Under the pieces are notes generated by a model. The model saw only the letters and a list, made by a program, of their open reading frames with translations. It did no database searches and was not told where the DNA came from. A stretch of DNA of 9,645 bases from Chloroflexota bacterium. GTDB lineage: Bacteria > Chloroflexota > Ktedonobacteria > Ktedonobacterales > JACDGC01. Positions 1-7,721 of this stretch are shown one piece after another (within the stretch, counting starts at the first letter, position 1; each line of letters opens with the position of its first letter). The position numbers were made by a program, and so were the translations under genes. The stretch lies in NCBI GenBank assembly GCA_021812265.1, contig JAKAOI010000055.1:1-9645 (forward strand). Direction: 5' to 3'.

Positions 1-192
1 GGAATGGGCAACGACAGCAGTGTTAACTGTGGCTCCAGTCAAAAGGTAGATACCTCTACGTTGCCGCCAGGTTCCGGAGGAATTGGTGTTGGAGAATTTT
101 TGCAGCCAGCATATGCAACAAATAATCCGGGATTTCACTCGTTTACTATGCAAATTTATACTTCAACCACTATTCCTGTCACATGGAAATAA
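1..192 (+). CDS. C-terminal end of an unrecognised, probably extracytoplasmic protein (5' truncated by window)
   Basis: The reading frame is open from the first base and stops with TAA at 190-192, leaving 63 visible residues. An ATG at position 4 has no visible ribosome binding site, so the gene very likely begins upstream of the window. The fragment is rich in Gly, Ser and Thr, has no transmembrane stretch and contains one Cys. Its last 40 residues are polar/aromatic and look like beta structure, which suggests a secreted or surface-exposed domain; this is inference, as I do not recognise the family. The stop lies 20 nt before the GTG of the first permease, whose ribosome binding site sits in that gap, so the two are probably co-transcribed. 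It could be an extracytoplasmic partner or adaptor of the transporter, or simply an unrelated upstream gene. Confidence 0.6.
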   Translation, partial: GMGNDSSVNCGSSQKVDTSTLPPGSGGIGVGEFLQPAYATNNPGFHSFTMQIYTSTTIPVTWK

Positions 193-212
193 GGTAAAAG
201 GAAACAACATTA

Positions 213-3059
213 GTGATGTGGCTTACACGGCGTTCGGGGCTGACATTTAGCTCAATTGGCTTGGGCATGCTGCTCAGCTCCATCCTTGTATGCGCAATAC
301 CACTTATGACCAGCGCCAGCATGACACTGGCATTACAACATACGCTCAGCCAGTCATTTCAAAATGATATTGTAGTGGCTTATACGCCGCTTTCTATCCA
401 AAATATCAACACTATCACTCCGCTGCTCGATGCGCAAGCAACAGCAGCGCTGTCTCCATATGTTACGCCTCAAAATGGCGTTACCCTGAGCATTCAGAGT
501 ACCCTGAATGCTCAGACGCAGGTTATTGTTACATCTTTTCCCGATAGCTATTTGGCTTACCGTTTTGGCCTGATTTCGGGGCAATTTCCTTCCGATACGG
601 CTGCTGAGAATGAAGTTGTCTTAACCCAAGCAACAGCAGCCCAACTTAACGCCAAACTTGGTATGCAATTAATGCTGCGCGTTCATGTTTTCAGTCAATC
701 TGCAACTTCAGAAGCGCTGATTCCATTACGAATTGTGGGGATTGTTCAATCACTTAACAGCAATCTGCAAGATCCATATGATAAAGCTCCTATCGATCCA
801 ATTGTTGGCAATAATAATCTAATTACGGTTACGGTTTTAACCAATACACCAGTTTTCTCACGCATAGCAGAAACAATTGCAAAAAACGTCCCAGATGCTT
901 CGGCAGCAGTGCAAGCAACTTGGGTATACCAAATTCCGGCAAACCAAGTAACAGCAAGCAATTATGCGCAAATTGAAGCAGGAGTCAAAATATTTTATCA
1001 GCATTTCCCCCAAATTTTCATCTCCCAAGGTCTTCAGAGCAACAACTTTGTATACGGCAATGCGCTGCCATCATTGAAAGACTTTTCAGCGCGTACTGCC
1101 GCCACACAATTTCCGCTGACAGCCATTGCTGTACAAATTGGTGTTTTGCTGCTCTGGTTCATGCTGGCTTTTGTGGAACTCCTCATCGATTATAACGAAC
1201 AAACTCTTGCTGTTTTGCGCAGCCGGGGAGCATCGGCATGGCAGCTCATGTCGGGTCTGCTGCTGCCATTGCTGACTATTGCTGTTATCGTTGGCGGCGC
1301 CGGACCATGGATTGCCGCCCAGCTTATCCTTGGGTTGTTTGCGGTAATCCATCCAATTCCAGAACTTGCAAAAGCGCTGAACGCATCTCAACCATGGCAA
1401 TTGCTGACAGAATTGAAATGGTACAGTATCACCGGTGTTGCAGCAGCATTCTTGATCAGCGCAGTTACTCTCTATCATAAACTCGCAGTAAATATAGTCG
1501 TATTCCGGCGCAAGATGTCTCGCGCGGCGCAAAATTCTTTTTGGCGGCGGTACCCATTCGATCTGTTGGCAGCGGTTGCATTGCTGGCAGTTTATGTATC
1601 CTATGCGTTCTTCATTGCGCCGCTCGTTGGTCCAGAAACATATGCTCAAGTTGCGCCGCTGGCGTTATATACTCCTATTCTCGCGCTGACTGCCTGCGTC
1701 ATTGTGCTATTTCGCCTGTTTCCTTGGCTTTTTAAGCGCACTGCCATATTAGCGTCTCGCTGGCGTGGCGCTGTACCAATTTTAGCCAACGCCAATCTGG
1801 TTCAATCACAAAATATTGCCCGTAAGCCTGCCATCTTCCTAGCGCTGGCCATAGCTTTAGTGTGTTTTATCTCATCATATCAGGCAACCCGCATACAGCA
1901 TAACCAGGAATATGCGGCGTTTCAAGTTGGCTCTGATTTTAGTTTTTCATTGCCGATTGATACAAATCATGTGTTGACATACCAGCAGCAAGAAGCGCGT
2001 TTTCTGACAATTCATGGCGTTCAAGCGGCCAGCGCAGGCGCTTTACTCGATGTTTTTCCACAGACAACATCAAGTTCACATGATCGTATTCTGGCAGTCG
2101 ACGCCCAAACATTTGGAACAGTTGCAGCATGGCAAGACACTTCAGCGCAGCCAACAATGGCGCAATTATTGCATCAATTAGTTCAAACTCGCTCACAGGC
2201 AATCCGGCAGTTGATCATTCCAGCAATTGTTGATGACGCAATGTGGCGGCAATATCAATTAGCAACAAACAGTGAATTTTCACTGGATCTGAGTGGTGTA
2301 GGAACGCTGTTGGTACACTTTCAGGTCATTGGGCATGTGCAATATTTGCCGACGGTTTCTGCGGTTGCCAGTGACACATCACAAAATATTCTGGGCGGCA
2401 TGCTGGTAGATTTTTCTACACTGGCGCAGGTTATTCCGCAGATTGCGCCACAAGAAAGCACACCGCCAGGATATATCTGGCTTAAAACTTCGCATAACCC
2501 GCAAATTATTGCACAGATTCGAGCAACTCTCCAGCGTTCTCCCTATTCTATAAGCGTCTTTCAAGATCGCTTCCAGCTTATCGCTGACATGGCTTACGAT
2601 CCGCTCTCGCTGGCGTTGCAGGCCACAACACTGATCGGGGCAGGAATTACACTCTTGCTGGCGCTGCTGATGAGCGGACAGCTATTGTGGAATTCACTGC
2701 AAAAACGTCTGCTCAATTTGACTGCGCTCTACGCATTAGGAGCAGCGCGACATCAGATTGCAGCTATCATAATCTTGGAAGATGGCTTGCAATTGCTGCT
2801 GGCAGCAGGTATTGGAATTTTGCTGGGGGCGTTGCTGACCGGATTGATAGCGCCGCTTATGGCGTTTGCTCAAAGCAGCGATACCAGTCAGCCGATTGTT
2901 GATCTGATGATCCCGCCGCCACAGATTGTCTTTCCTTGGCAATGGATATTCGCAGGAACAGGTATTTTTTTGCTGATTGCCATTTTTGTGATGAGCGCGC
3001 TCATTTCGGTAAATATCAAAGGTCACATTGCGGCAGCACTCCGTTTGAACGAAGATTAG
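213..3059 (+). CDS. Ten-helix ABC transporter permease with two FtsX-like domains (first paralog)
   Basis: This 948-aa inner-membrane permease belongs to the MacB/FtsX (type VII, mechanotransmission-like) superfamily. Visible order: a short cytoplasmic N-terminus, helix 1 (about 12-34) ending in the motif CAIPL, a large outer domain (36-300), three helices typical of an FtsX domain (302-326, 341-378, 404-424), three linking helices (447-470, 483-505, 538-556), a second outer domain (560-795), and a second FtsX triplet (797-826, 850-883, 912-936). The cytoplasmic coupling-helix motif occurs twice, as LRSRGAS (about 335) and ALGAARHQI (about 841), so the protein is an internal duplication. Start GTG 213 is preferred because AAAAGGA at 196-202 lies 10 nt upstream; ATG at 216 is the alternative. 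It ends in LRLNED, almost the same as the LRLNQD end of the neighbouring permease. The family is secure from architecture; the substrate is unknown. Confidence 0.9.
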   Translation: MMWLTRRSGLTFSSIGLGMLLSSILVCAIPLMTSASMTLALQHTLSQSFQNDIVVAYTPLSIQNINTITPLLDAQATAALSPYVTPQNGVTLSIQSTLNAQTQVIVTSFPDSYLAYRFGLISGQFPSDTAAENEVVLTQATAAQLNAKLGMQLMLRVHVFSQSATSEALIPLRIVGIVQSLNSNLQDPYDKAPIDPIVGNNNLITVTVLTNTPVFSRIAETIAKNVPDASAAVQATWVYQIPANQVTASNYAQIEAGVKIFYQHFPQIFISQGLQSNNFVYGNALPSLKDFSARTAATQFPLTAIAVQIGVLLLWFMLAFVELLIDYNEQTLAVLRSRGASAWQLMSGLLLPLLTIAVIVGGAGPWIAAQLILGLFAVIHPIPELAKALNASQPWQLLTELKWYSITGVAAAFLISAVTLYHKLAVNIVVFRRKMSRAAQNSFWRRYPFDLLAAVALLAVYVSYAFFIAPLVGPETYAQVAPLALYTPILALTACVIVLFRLFPWLFKRTAILASRWRGAVPILANANLVQSQNIARKPAIFLALAIALVCFISSYQATRIQHNQEYAAFQVGSDFSFSLPIDTNHVLTYQQQEARFLTIHGVQAASAGALLDVFPQTTSSSHDRILAVDAQTFGTVAAWQDTSAQPTMAQLLHQLVQTRSQAIRQLIIPAIVDDAMWRQYQLATNSEFSLDLSGVGTLLVHFQVIGHVQYLPTVSAVASDTSQNILGGMLVDFSTLAQVIPQIAPQESTPPGYIWLKTSHNPQIIAQIRATLQRSPYSISVFQDRFQLIADMAYDPLSLALQATTLIGAGITLLLALLMSGQLLWNSLQKRLLNLTALYALGAARHQIAAIIILEDGLQLLLAAGIGILLGALLTGLIAPLMAFAQSSDTSQPIVDLMIPPPQIVFPWQWIFAGTGIFLLIAIFVMSALISVNIKGHIAAALRLNED

Positions 3060-3158
3060 AGACCTGAGCATACAGCAGGAGGGCAGGGGGCAGCATGCCC
3101 TCTGACGGGGCATGGGGTGTCCTCACATTTCCCTTATTCTTTTTTAAGGTTCAGGTCT
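3060..3158. repeat. Structured intergenic element with terminal inverted repeats between the two permease genes
   Basis: The 99-nt segment begins with AGACCTGA (3060-3067) and ends with its exact reverse complement TCAGGTCT (3151-3158). A G-U and a C-G pair extend the stem inward (3068-3069 with 3149-3150). After one mismatch, two more pairs extend it outward into the TAG stop of the upstream gene. The core is GC-rich and offers mutually exclusive hairpins sharing one arm: 3086-3092 with 3096-3102 (3-nt loop), 3079-3085 with 3096-3102 (10-nt loop), and 3094-3100 with 3108-3114 (7-nt loop). No T-run follows these hairpins directly; one lies at 3139-3145. It could be a MITE/REP-like palindromic insertion, a structured RNA or an attenuator. 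An in-frame ATG at 3095 would extend the next gene by 31 codons but has no better start signals. Confidence 0.55.
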
Positions 3159-3162
3159 ATAG

Positions 3163-3168
3163 TATAAT
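3163..3168 (+). promoter_or_regulatory. Perfect TATAAT -10 box upstream of the second permease gene
   Basis: TATAAT occurs 20 nt before the ATG at 3188, immediately after the structured element. No good -35 box lies 16-18 nt upstream; that region is a T-run around 3139-3145. Transcription starting about 7 nt downstream would give a leader of only about 13 nt that loses part of the ribosome binding site at 3170-3177. The box may therefore be a real internal promoter with a short leader, or a chance match. Confidence 0.3.
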
Positions 3169-3187
3169 TGGAAAGAGTGATCGAAGC

Positions 3188-6157
3188 ATGAAGAACACCA
3201 CTAATGAACGGCGCTATACAGGCTTTATCGGCTGGTTCATTGCAACAAGTTGGCTGGCGTACTGGCAATTACGACAAAGCTGGCGAATGCTGCTTTTCAT
3301 GGGAATAATTACATTATCCACCATTGTCATCGTCTGCGCAATTCCACTATTCTCGACAATTGCGCTGACAGCGTCACTGCGCGACACGTTTGATACGCAG
3401 ACGCATCCTTTCTCCAATATTCTTCGAATCGGCGGAGATACAACAACCCCAACAATGAGTCAACTTGCCAACTCGGGCAACGATATTACCAGTGCTTTGC
3501 AGCAGGCTGTGAATATACCATTCACAGCGCCGGATGTGACGATCAGCACATGGAATTATGCCGTCTATCTTTCCAATCCTGCGCTCAATACTGTATCACC
3601 ATTGACGATACACATAGCTAGCGCGCCTGATGCGCTGCTGCGCGAGCATCTTGTATTGACCAAAGGTGTATTGCCGGCTCAGCAAGCCGATGGTTCGCTG
3701 GAATTGGTCATACCTGCTGCAACAGCCAGCGCATGGCATGTCAGCGACGGCTCTACGGTCTTTGTCGAGATCCCGTCGGAGCGAATGTCAGTTAGCGGCA
3801 AACCTCAGCTAATACCTGCGAGGATCGTTGGGATTGGTGAGCCAAAGCAAGATGATATCCTTTTTGGGTATGATAACGCCAGCGCGGATACGCCGGCAGC
3901 AGCACCAAATTACACTGTGTATGGCAATTTTGCGGCAATCTTTGCGCTGACTAAACAAGAAACCGTGCAAACAACACTCAATTCCGATGGATTGTTCTCA
4001 TATTACTGGACGTTTGCAATAGATACCCGCCAACTTCAGCTGGATCAGATTGATACGCTGGTGAACCAAGGCAATACTCTGGCGCTATTGCTGCAAAACT
4101 CCGCGGCAAATTATGGCAATCTGACAGGAGCCTATATCAATGAGAATGGATTCTTTGCAACAGCAGGCGTCTTGCAAGCAAATATCGTCACATTTCAAAC
4201 GCCAACAAACATTTTAATTATCGAAATACTAAGTTTCATCATATTTTTTATCAGCGTTCTTGGCAAATACATTGTTGCTTGGCAATCCGATGTTATCATC
4301 ACATTGCGAAGCCGCGGCATGGAGCAAGGCCAGATCATCGGAGCCTTCTCACTCCAGTTGCTGTTGCTAAGCTGTCTCATGCTTATTGGCGGGCCGATCC
4401 TTGCTGTTATTTTGACGCAACACATCGCGCATATCTTCTTGTTCCAGAGTAACATAGCTATTTCTTCACAAAACATTATTGGACAAGCATGGAGTGTTGC
4501 AGGGTACGCGGTCATTACTGCCGGAGCAATTATTCTTGCGGCGATTCTGGCCATTGCAAGAGCTGCACACATGAACATTCTCAGCGCCAGACGCGAGTCA
4601 GCCCGTGAAACACGCGCACCCCTTTGGCAAAAGATGTATCTGGATGTTGGGTTAGGTGTTCTTGGCGTTGCCGGATTCATAGCATATTACCAGGTCGGAC
4701 AAAACCTAGGTGAATATGTGATCCATACTAACCAATATTTGACGCTGTTCAGTATTCTAGCTCCATTAATGCTTGCCGCAGCCGGCGCGCTGCTATTTTT
4801 TCGCGTCTTTCCGCTTCTGTTGCGTATAGTCGCATGGATTGCAGGCAACTATCGCGGCGCTTTGCCGATTATTGCCTTTGCCCGGTTAGCGCGTACTCCC
4901 CAATATGCAGCGCAAACAGCAACTCTGTTAGCGTTTTCCATCAGCATTGCGACATTCACCATTGTAACCACAGCAACCCAGCAGCAGCGAGTTACAGATA
5001 TAGCAACATATACCGCAGGCGCAGATTTTCGGGGCGTGTTACCCAGCACAGCTCCCATATCGCTCAATGCAATAACCAATCAATACAGAACATTGCCTGG
5101 GGTTGAAAATGCGGCGGCTGGCGCATCATTTAACGTCATTTATGCATCCAGCGACACAGGAATAATGCTGACTTTGCAGGCAATGGACGGCAATACGTTT
5201 GCGCAAACAGCATACTGGGGAAACGCCGAAAGCGCAACATCACTTGCAGCGCTCATGCAACAAATATCTGCGCAACGCGCTCAGGCGGCGCAGACAGATA
5301 CAGTGCCTGCAATTGTCGATGCAGCGACATGGGATGCGCTGGGGTTAACGGCTGGCGCGCCATTTACGCTATCTTTGCCGGGATATACAAATAATGCCAT
5401 GAAATTTACTGCTATTGCAAAAGTAAGCCATCTTCCGGCAATTTTTGACACTGCCGGATTATATAACCAAAATAACACCGTCGATGGCGGCATTCTGGTT
5501 GATTATCAAACATTTCAGGCAGTATATGCCCACGATGTTCCTGGTAATATACTTCGCCCAAATACCGTCTGGCTGCGAACACAACAAAGCTCACAGATTC
5601 TTTCACAAATACGGGCGCAACTAAACACAGGATCGCTAAAACTAGGTCAATTGCAGGATCGCGCCGCATTGATCGCGCGCTACCAGCAAGATCCATTGCA
5701 AAAAGATCTGCTTTTCGCACAGATTGTCGCAGCCATTGCAGCGTGCATCCTGGCTTTTATTGGACTGGCCGTTGCGGCAGGATTTAATGTCACACAACAA
5801 AAGGCAGCCATCATTATACTGCATGCTTTGGGAGCAGGAAAACGGCAGTTGCAAATCGTTGCGGTCTGGGAACAACTATTGATTTACGGCATCGGATTGT
5901 TGTTGGGTATATTTTTAAGCGCCATTTTAATTTGGTTAATTACTCCCATGCTAGCATTTGTCCAGCTCATCAATAGCAATGGAACAAATAGTTCGCTGGC
6001 GCTCGATGTTCCACCCGTGCATATGATCATTCCTGCAGAAATACTGGCAATAGCAATTGGAGTAATTTTTGTATTGAGCTTAGGAGCCGCCATCACCATT
6101 ATTGGACAGGCAATGCGTGAACCGTTCAACCAAACATTGCGTCTAAATCAAGATTGA
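3188..6157 (+). CDS. Ten-helix ABC transporter permease with two FtsX-like domains (second paralog)
   Basis: This 989-aa membrane permease is paralogous to the gene just upstream. I chose ATG 3188, not the in-frame ATG 3095, because GGAAAGAG (3170-3177) precedes it by 10 nt and the residues before it come from the inverted-repeat element. Layout: cytoplasmic, amphipathic N-terminus; helix 1 (34-60) with the same CAIPL motif as the neighbour; outer domain (62-338); FtsX triplet (340-362, 381-408, 434-460); linking helices (484-502, 516-543, 578-596); second outer domain (600-840); second FtsX triplet (842-866, 892-920, 948-974). The two coupling motifs are LRSRGMEQG (about 373) and LHALGAGKRQL (about 878). 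The outer domain shares PAIVD, GGILVD and VWLRT-type motifs with the first permease (PAIVD, GGMLVD, IWLKT). Adjacency to the ATPase (18-nt gap) supports a joint transporter. Substrate unknown. Confidence 0.9.
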   Translation: MKNTTNERRYTGFIGWFIATSWLAYWQLRQSWRMLLFMGIITLSTIVIVCAIPLFSTIALTASLRDTFDTQTHPFSNILRIGGDTTTPTMSQLANSGNDITSALQQAVNIPFTAPDVTISTWNYAVYLSNPALNTVSPLTIHIASAPDALLREHLVLTKGVLPAQQADGSLELVIPAATASAWHVSDGSTVFVEIPSERMSVSGKPQLIPARIVGIGEPKQDDILFGYDNASADTPAAAPNYTVYGNFAAIFALTKQETVQTTLNSDGLFSYYWTFAIDTRQLQLDQIDTLVNQGNTLALLLQNSAANYGNLTGAYINENGFFATAGVLQANIVTFQTPTNILIIEILSFIIFFISVLGKYIVAWQSDVIITLRSRGMEQGQIIGAFSLQLLLLSCLMLIGGPILAVILTQHIAHIFLFQSNIAISSQNIIGQAWSVAGYAVITAGAIILAAILAIARAAHMNILSARRESARETRAPLWQKMYLDVGLGVLGVAGFIAYYQVGQNLGEYVIHTNQYLTLFSILAPLMLAAAGALLFFRVFPLLLRIVAWIAGNYRGALPIIAFARLARTPQYAAQTATLLAFSISIATFTIVTTATQQQRVTDIATYTAGADFRGVLPSTAPISLNAITNQYRTLPGVENAAAGASFNVIYASSDTGIMLTLQAMDGNTFAQTAYWGNAESATSLAALMQQISAQRAQAAQTDTVPAIVDAATWDALGLTAGAPFTLSLPGYTNNAMKFTAIAKVSHLPAIFDTAGLYNQNNTVDGGILVDYQTFQAVYAHDVPGNILRPNTVWLRTQQSSQILSQIRAQLNTGSLKLGQLQDRAALIARYQQDPLQKDLLFAQIVAAIAACILAFIGLAVAAGFNVTQQKAAIIILHALGAGKRQLQIVAVWEQLLIYGIGLLLGIFLSAILIWLITPMLAFVQLINSNGTNSSLALDVPPVHMIIPAEILAIAIGVIFVLSLGAAITIIGQAMREPFNQTLRLNQD

Positions 6158-6175
6158 ATTGGAGCAGTTACCACC

Positions 6176-7081
6176 ATGCAGGCATCAACACAACCAGTCG
6201 TTCTTTGTGATAGTCTTGTCAAGATTTACCGTATTCAAGATCTTGAAGTGCTGGCCCTTCAAGGTTTAGATTTAGATGTACAATATGGCGAGATTGTTGC
6301 GGTAACCGGCGCTTCCGGCTCCGGTAAAACGTCTTTGCTCAATATTATTGGCGGGCTGGACGCTCCCGACGCCGGACGATGCATCGTTGCAGGAATAGAT
6401 CTGACACATATGCAAAATTCACAGCGCATCGCGTATCGGCGGCAGAAAGTTGGCTATCTCTGGCAGCAGAGCGGCAGAAATTTATTGCCGCATTTGCCGG
6501 TCTTGGCAAATATCGAGACTCCAATGAAGCTGCAAGGCATTGGCTCACACAAATCGAAGCGTCGGGCGCGAGAATTACTTGCGCAAGTTGGACTGGAGAG
6601 CATGGAAAAGAAATACCCCCGGCAGCTTTCCGGCGGGGAGCAGCAACGTGTTGCGCTAGCCGTTGCGCTGGCCAATAATCCCCCATTGCTCTTGGCAGAT
6701 GAGCCAACCGGCGAGCTTGACTCGCAAACCGCCAATGATATTTTTCAGCTTTTGCGAGCAATAAATCAGCAGCTAAAAACAACTATGCTTATAGTAACCC
6801 ATGATCTCGCGCTGGCAGAACAGGCCGATCGCACGATTTCAATTCGTGATGGCCGAATCAGTACTGAGACGATATCAGACAACCACCCGCAAGGCTACAT
6901 CACCAGTCGTGAATCGGTGGTTATTGATCGTGTGGGTCGGCTGCAATTGCCTCACAAAGCAATAGAGCGCTACGAATTTCACGGCAGGGCCGATCTGCAT
7001 TTTGAGGAAGATCATATTGAAATTTGGCCGCTTTCTGCGCGATCGCTTCAAGAAAAAACTGCAAAAGACGAAAACACGTAA
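6176..7081 (+). CDS. MacB/LolD-type ABC transporter ATPase with an AbrB-like C-terminal tail
   Basis: This 301-aa cytoplasmic nucleotide-binding subunit should energise the permeases encoded directly upstream. All catalytic motifs are intact: Walker A GASGSGKT (45-52), Q-loop Gln97 in YLWQQ, signature LSGGEQQR (151-158), Walker B LLLADEP (171-177) with catalytic Glu176, D-loop GELD (179-182), and switch His209. LolD/MacB proteins usually end shortly after the last beta strand of the domain (about 225-230 residues). Here about 65 residues follow. Within them, 247-286 carry the pattern D251-x-x-G254-R255-x-x-L258-P259, a short helix, then a hydrophobic strand and EEDHIEIWP. This resembles the swapped-hairpin fold of AbrB/SpoVT/MazE proteins and may serve dimerisation or DNA binding; that is inference. 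GGAG at 6161-6164 supports the ATG. The 18-nt gap to the upstream gene and 25-nt gap to the next fit an operon. Confidence 0.93.
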   Translation: MQASTQPVVLCDSLVKIYRIQDLEVLALQGLDLDVQYGEIVAVTGASGSGKTSLLNIIGGLDAPDAGRCIVAGIDLTHMQNSQRIAYRRQKVGYLWQQSGRNLLPHLPVLANIETPMKLQGIGSHKSKRRARELLAQVGLESMEKKYPRQLSGGEQQRVALAVALANNPPLLLADEPTGELDSQTANDIFQLLRAINQQLKTTMLIVTHDLALAEQADRTISIRDGRISTETISDNHPQGYITSRESVVIDRVGRLQLPHKAIERYEFHGRADLHFEEDHIEIWPLSARSLQEKTAKDENT

Positions 7082-7106
7082 CCTGCCGCAAGAAGGGACG
7101 ACATTC

Positions 7107-7307
7107 ATGCAATTAGCGCACACAGTATATATCATTTTTTTAGCTATTGGAGCGCAATTACCGCTCATCGGATTATTTATTCTCTTAAGAAAAAATATCC
7201 AATTAAAAAAACAGCATGCAATAAGAGATTCTCTTGTTTTTTCATTGGTTTCTTATGGAATAACGATGGGATTATTTATTTATTGGGTGTTTATATATAA
7301 AATTTAA
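7107..7307 (+). CDS. Small two-helix membrane protein, unrecognised (66 aa)
   Basis: The ATG at 7107 is preceded by AGAAGGGA (7091-7098) at 8-nt spacing, a good ribosome binding site; the frame is open further upstream only inside the ATPase gene. The 66-aa product has two hydrophobic helices (about 6-27 and 43-63) joined by a basic loop (KNIQLKKQHAIR, 29-40). By the positive-inside rule the loop should be cytoplasmic and both ends outside. No catalytic motif or lipoprotein signal is visible. It starts 25 nt after the ATPase stop and 27 nt before the next small gene, so it is probably co-transcribed with the transporter and may be an accessory or stabilising subunit. It is visibly more AT-rich than the permease and ATPase genes. 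Function unknown. Confidence 0.65.
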   Translation: MQLAHTVYIIFLAIGAQLPLIGLFILLRKNIQLKKQHAIRDSLVFSLVSYGITMGLFIYWVFIYKI

Positions 7308-7334
7308 TTATTTTTTAATATGGCAGGAAATACC

Positions 7335-7589
7335 ATGCAAACAATATTTTTGGCGACGTCAGTTCAAAGCATAGTCTGGGAATATGTCATTTCACCGCTT
7401 CCATTTATGATAATTGGATGCATATATCTCCTGTTCATGGAGAAAGGCCGCAGACAAGGAAAATACGCAAAAGATATTATAGGCGTTGAAATATTCGCTG
7501 GGATATTATTGGTGATAAATCTTATTTTCTTGGCCGTCATGACGTATCAAACATTTACCGCAGGGCGCTTATTTGGCCCAAGATTTTGA
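7335..7589 (+). CDS. Small two-helix membrane protein, unrecognised (84 aa)
   Basis: The ATG at 7335 is preferred over the in-frame ATG at 7320, because AGGAAA (7325-7330) stands just before it while 7320 is preceded only by AT-rich sequence. The 84-aa product has two hydrophobic helices (about 15-35 and 48-69) joined by a strongly basic loop (EKGRRQGKYAKD, 36-47), and a short C-terminal tail ending GRLFGPRF. Topology resembles that of the preceding small protein: cytoplasmic basic loop, ends outside. The sequences are not obviously homologous. It is the last gene of the transporter block, and its TGA stop lies within a 19-bp palindrome. No known family recognised; an accessory subunit of the transporter is a guess from position. 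Confidence 0.65.
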   Translation: MQTIFLATSVQSIVWEYVISPLPFMIIGCIYLLFMEKGRRQGKYAKDIIGVEIFAGILLVINLIFLAVMTYQTFTAGRLFGPRF

Positions 7590-7600
7590 TAATCAAAATC
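7582..7600. repeat. 19-bp perfect palindrome over the last stop codon of the transporter operon
   Basis: GATTTTGAT (7582-7590) and ATCAAAATC (7592-7600) are exact reverse complements around a single central A, and the TGA stop at 7587-7589 is inside the left arm. As RNA it would fold into an 8-bp stem with a 3-nt loop. No T-run follows, so it is not a classical intrinsic terminator. It could be a protein-binding site or an mRNA 3'-end stabiliser. Between it and the promoter candidate at 7722 I see no supported gene. Confidence 0.5.
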
Positions 7601-7721
7601 ATCCAATGGAATGACAAGAGATGTCGTTTATTTTGCTTATTTTAAGGCGCAGCGCAACCTCATGTTTTTCAATTTGGCAACATATTCGCATCCAGGCAAA
7701 TAGTGTGTTTCTGCGTAAAAG

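Noticed and set aside
1086..1649. 187-aa minus-strand reading frame inside the first permease gene
   Set aside because: Its Cys-, Arg- and Gln-rich product is typical of an antisense shadow, and the + strand permease is clearly coding here.
3095..3187. N-terminal extension of the second permease from ATG 3095
   Set aside because: The 31 extra residues are translated from the inverted-repeat element; ATG 3188 has a better placed ribosome binding site and gives a normal permease N-terminus.
4195..4680. 161-aa minus-strand reading frame inside the second permease gene
   Set aside because: Antisense shadow of helices 2-5 of the permease; no start signal and no independent domain.
7002..7106. 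N-terminal extension of the first small membrane protein from ATG 7002
   Set aside because: It overlaps the 3' end of the ATPase gene in another frame, while ATG 7107 has its own ribosome binding site and starts directly at the first helix.
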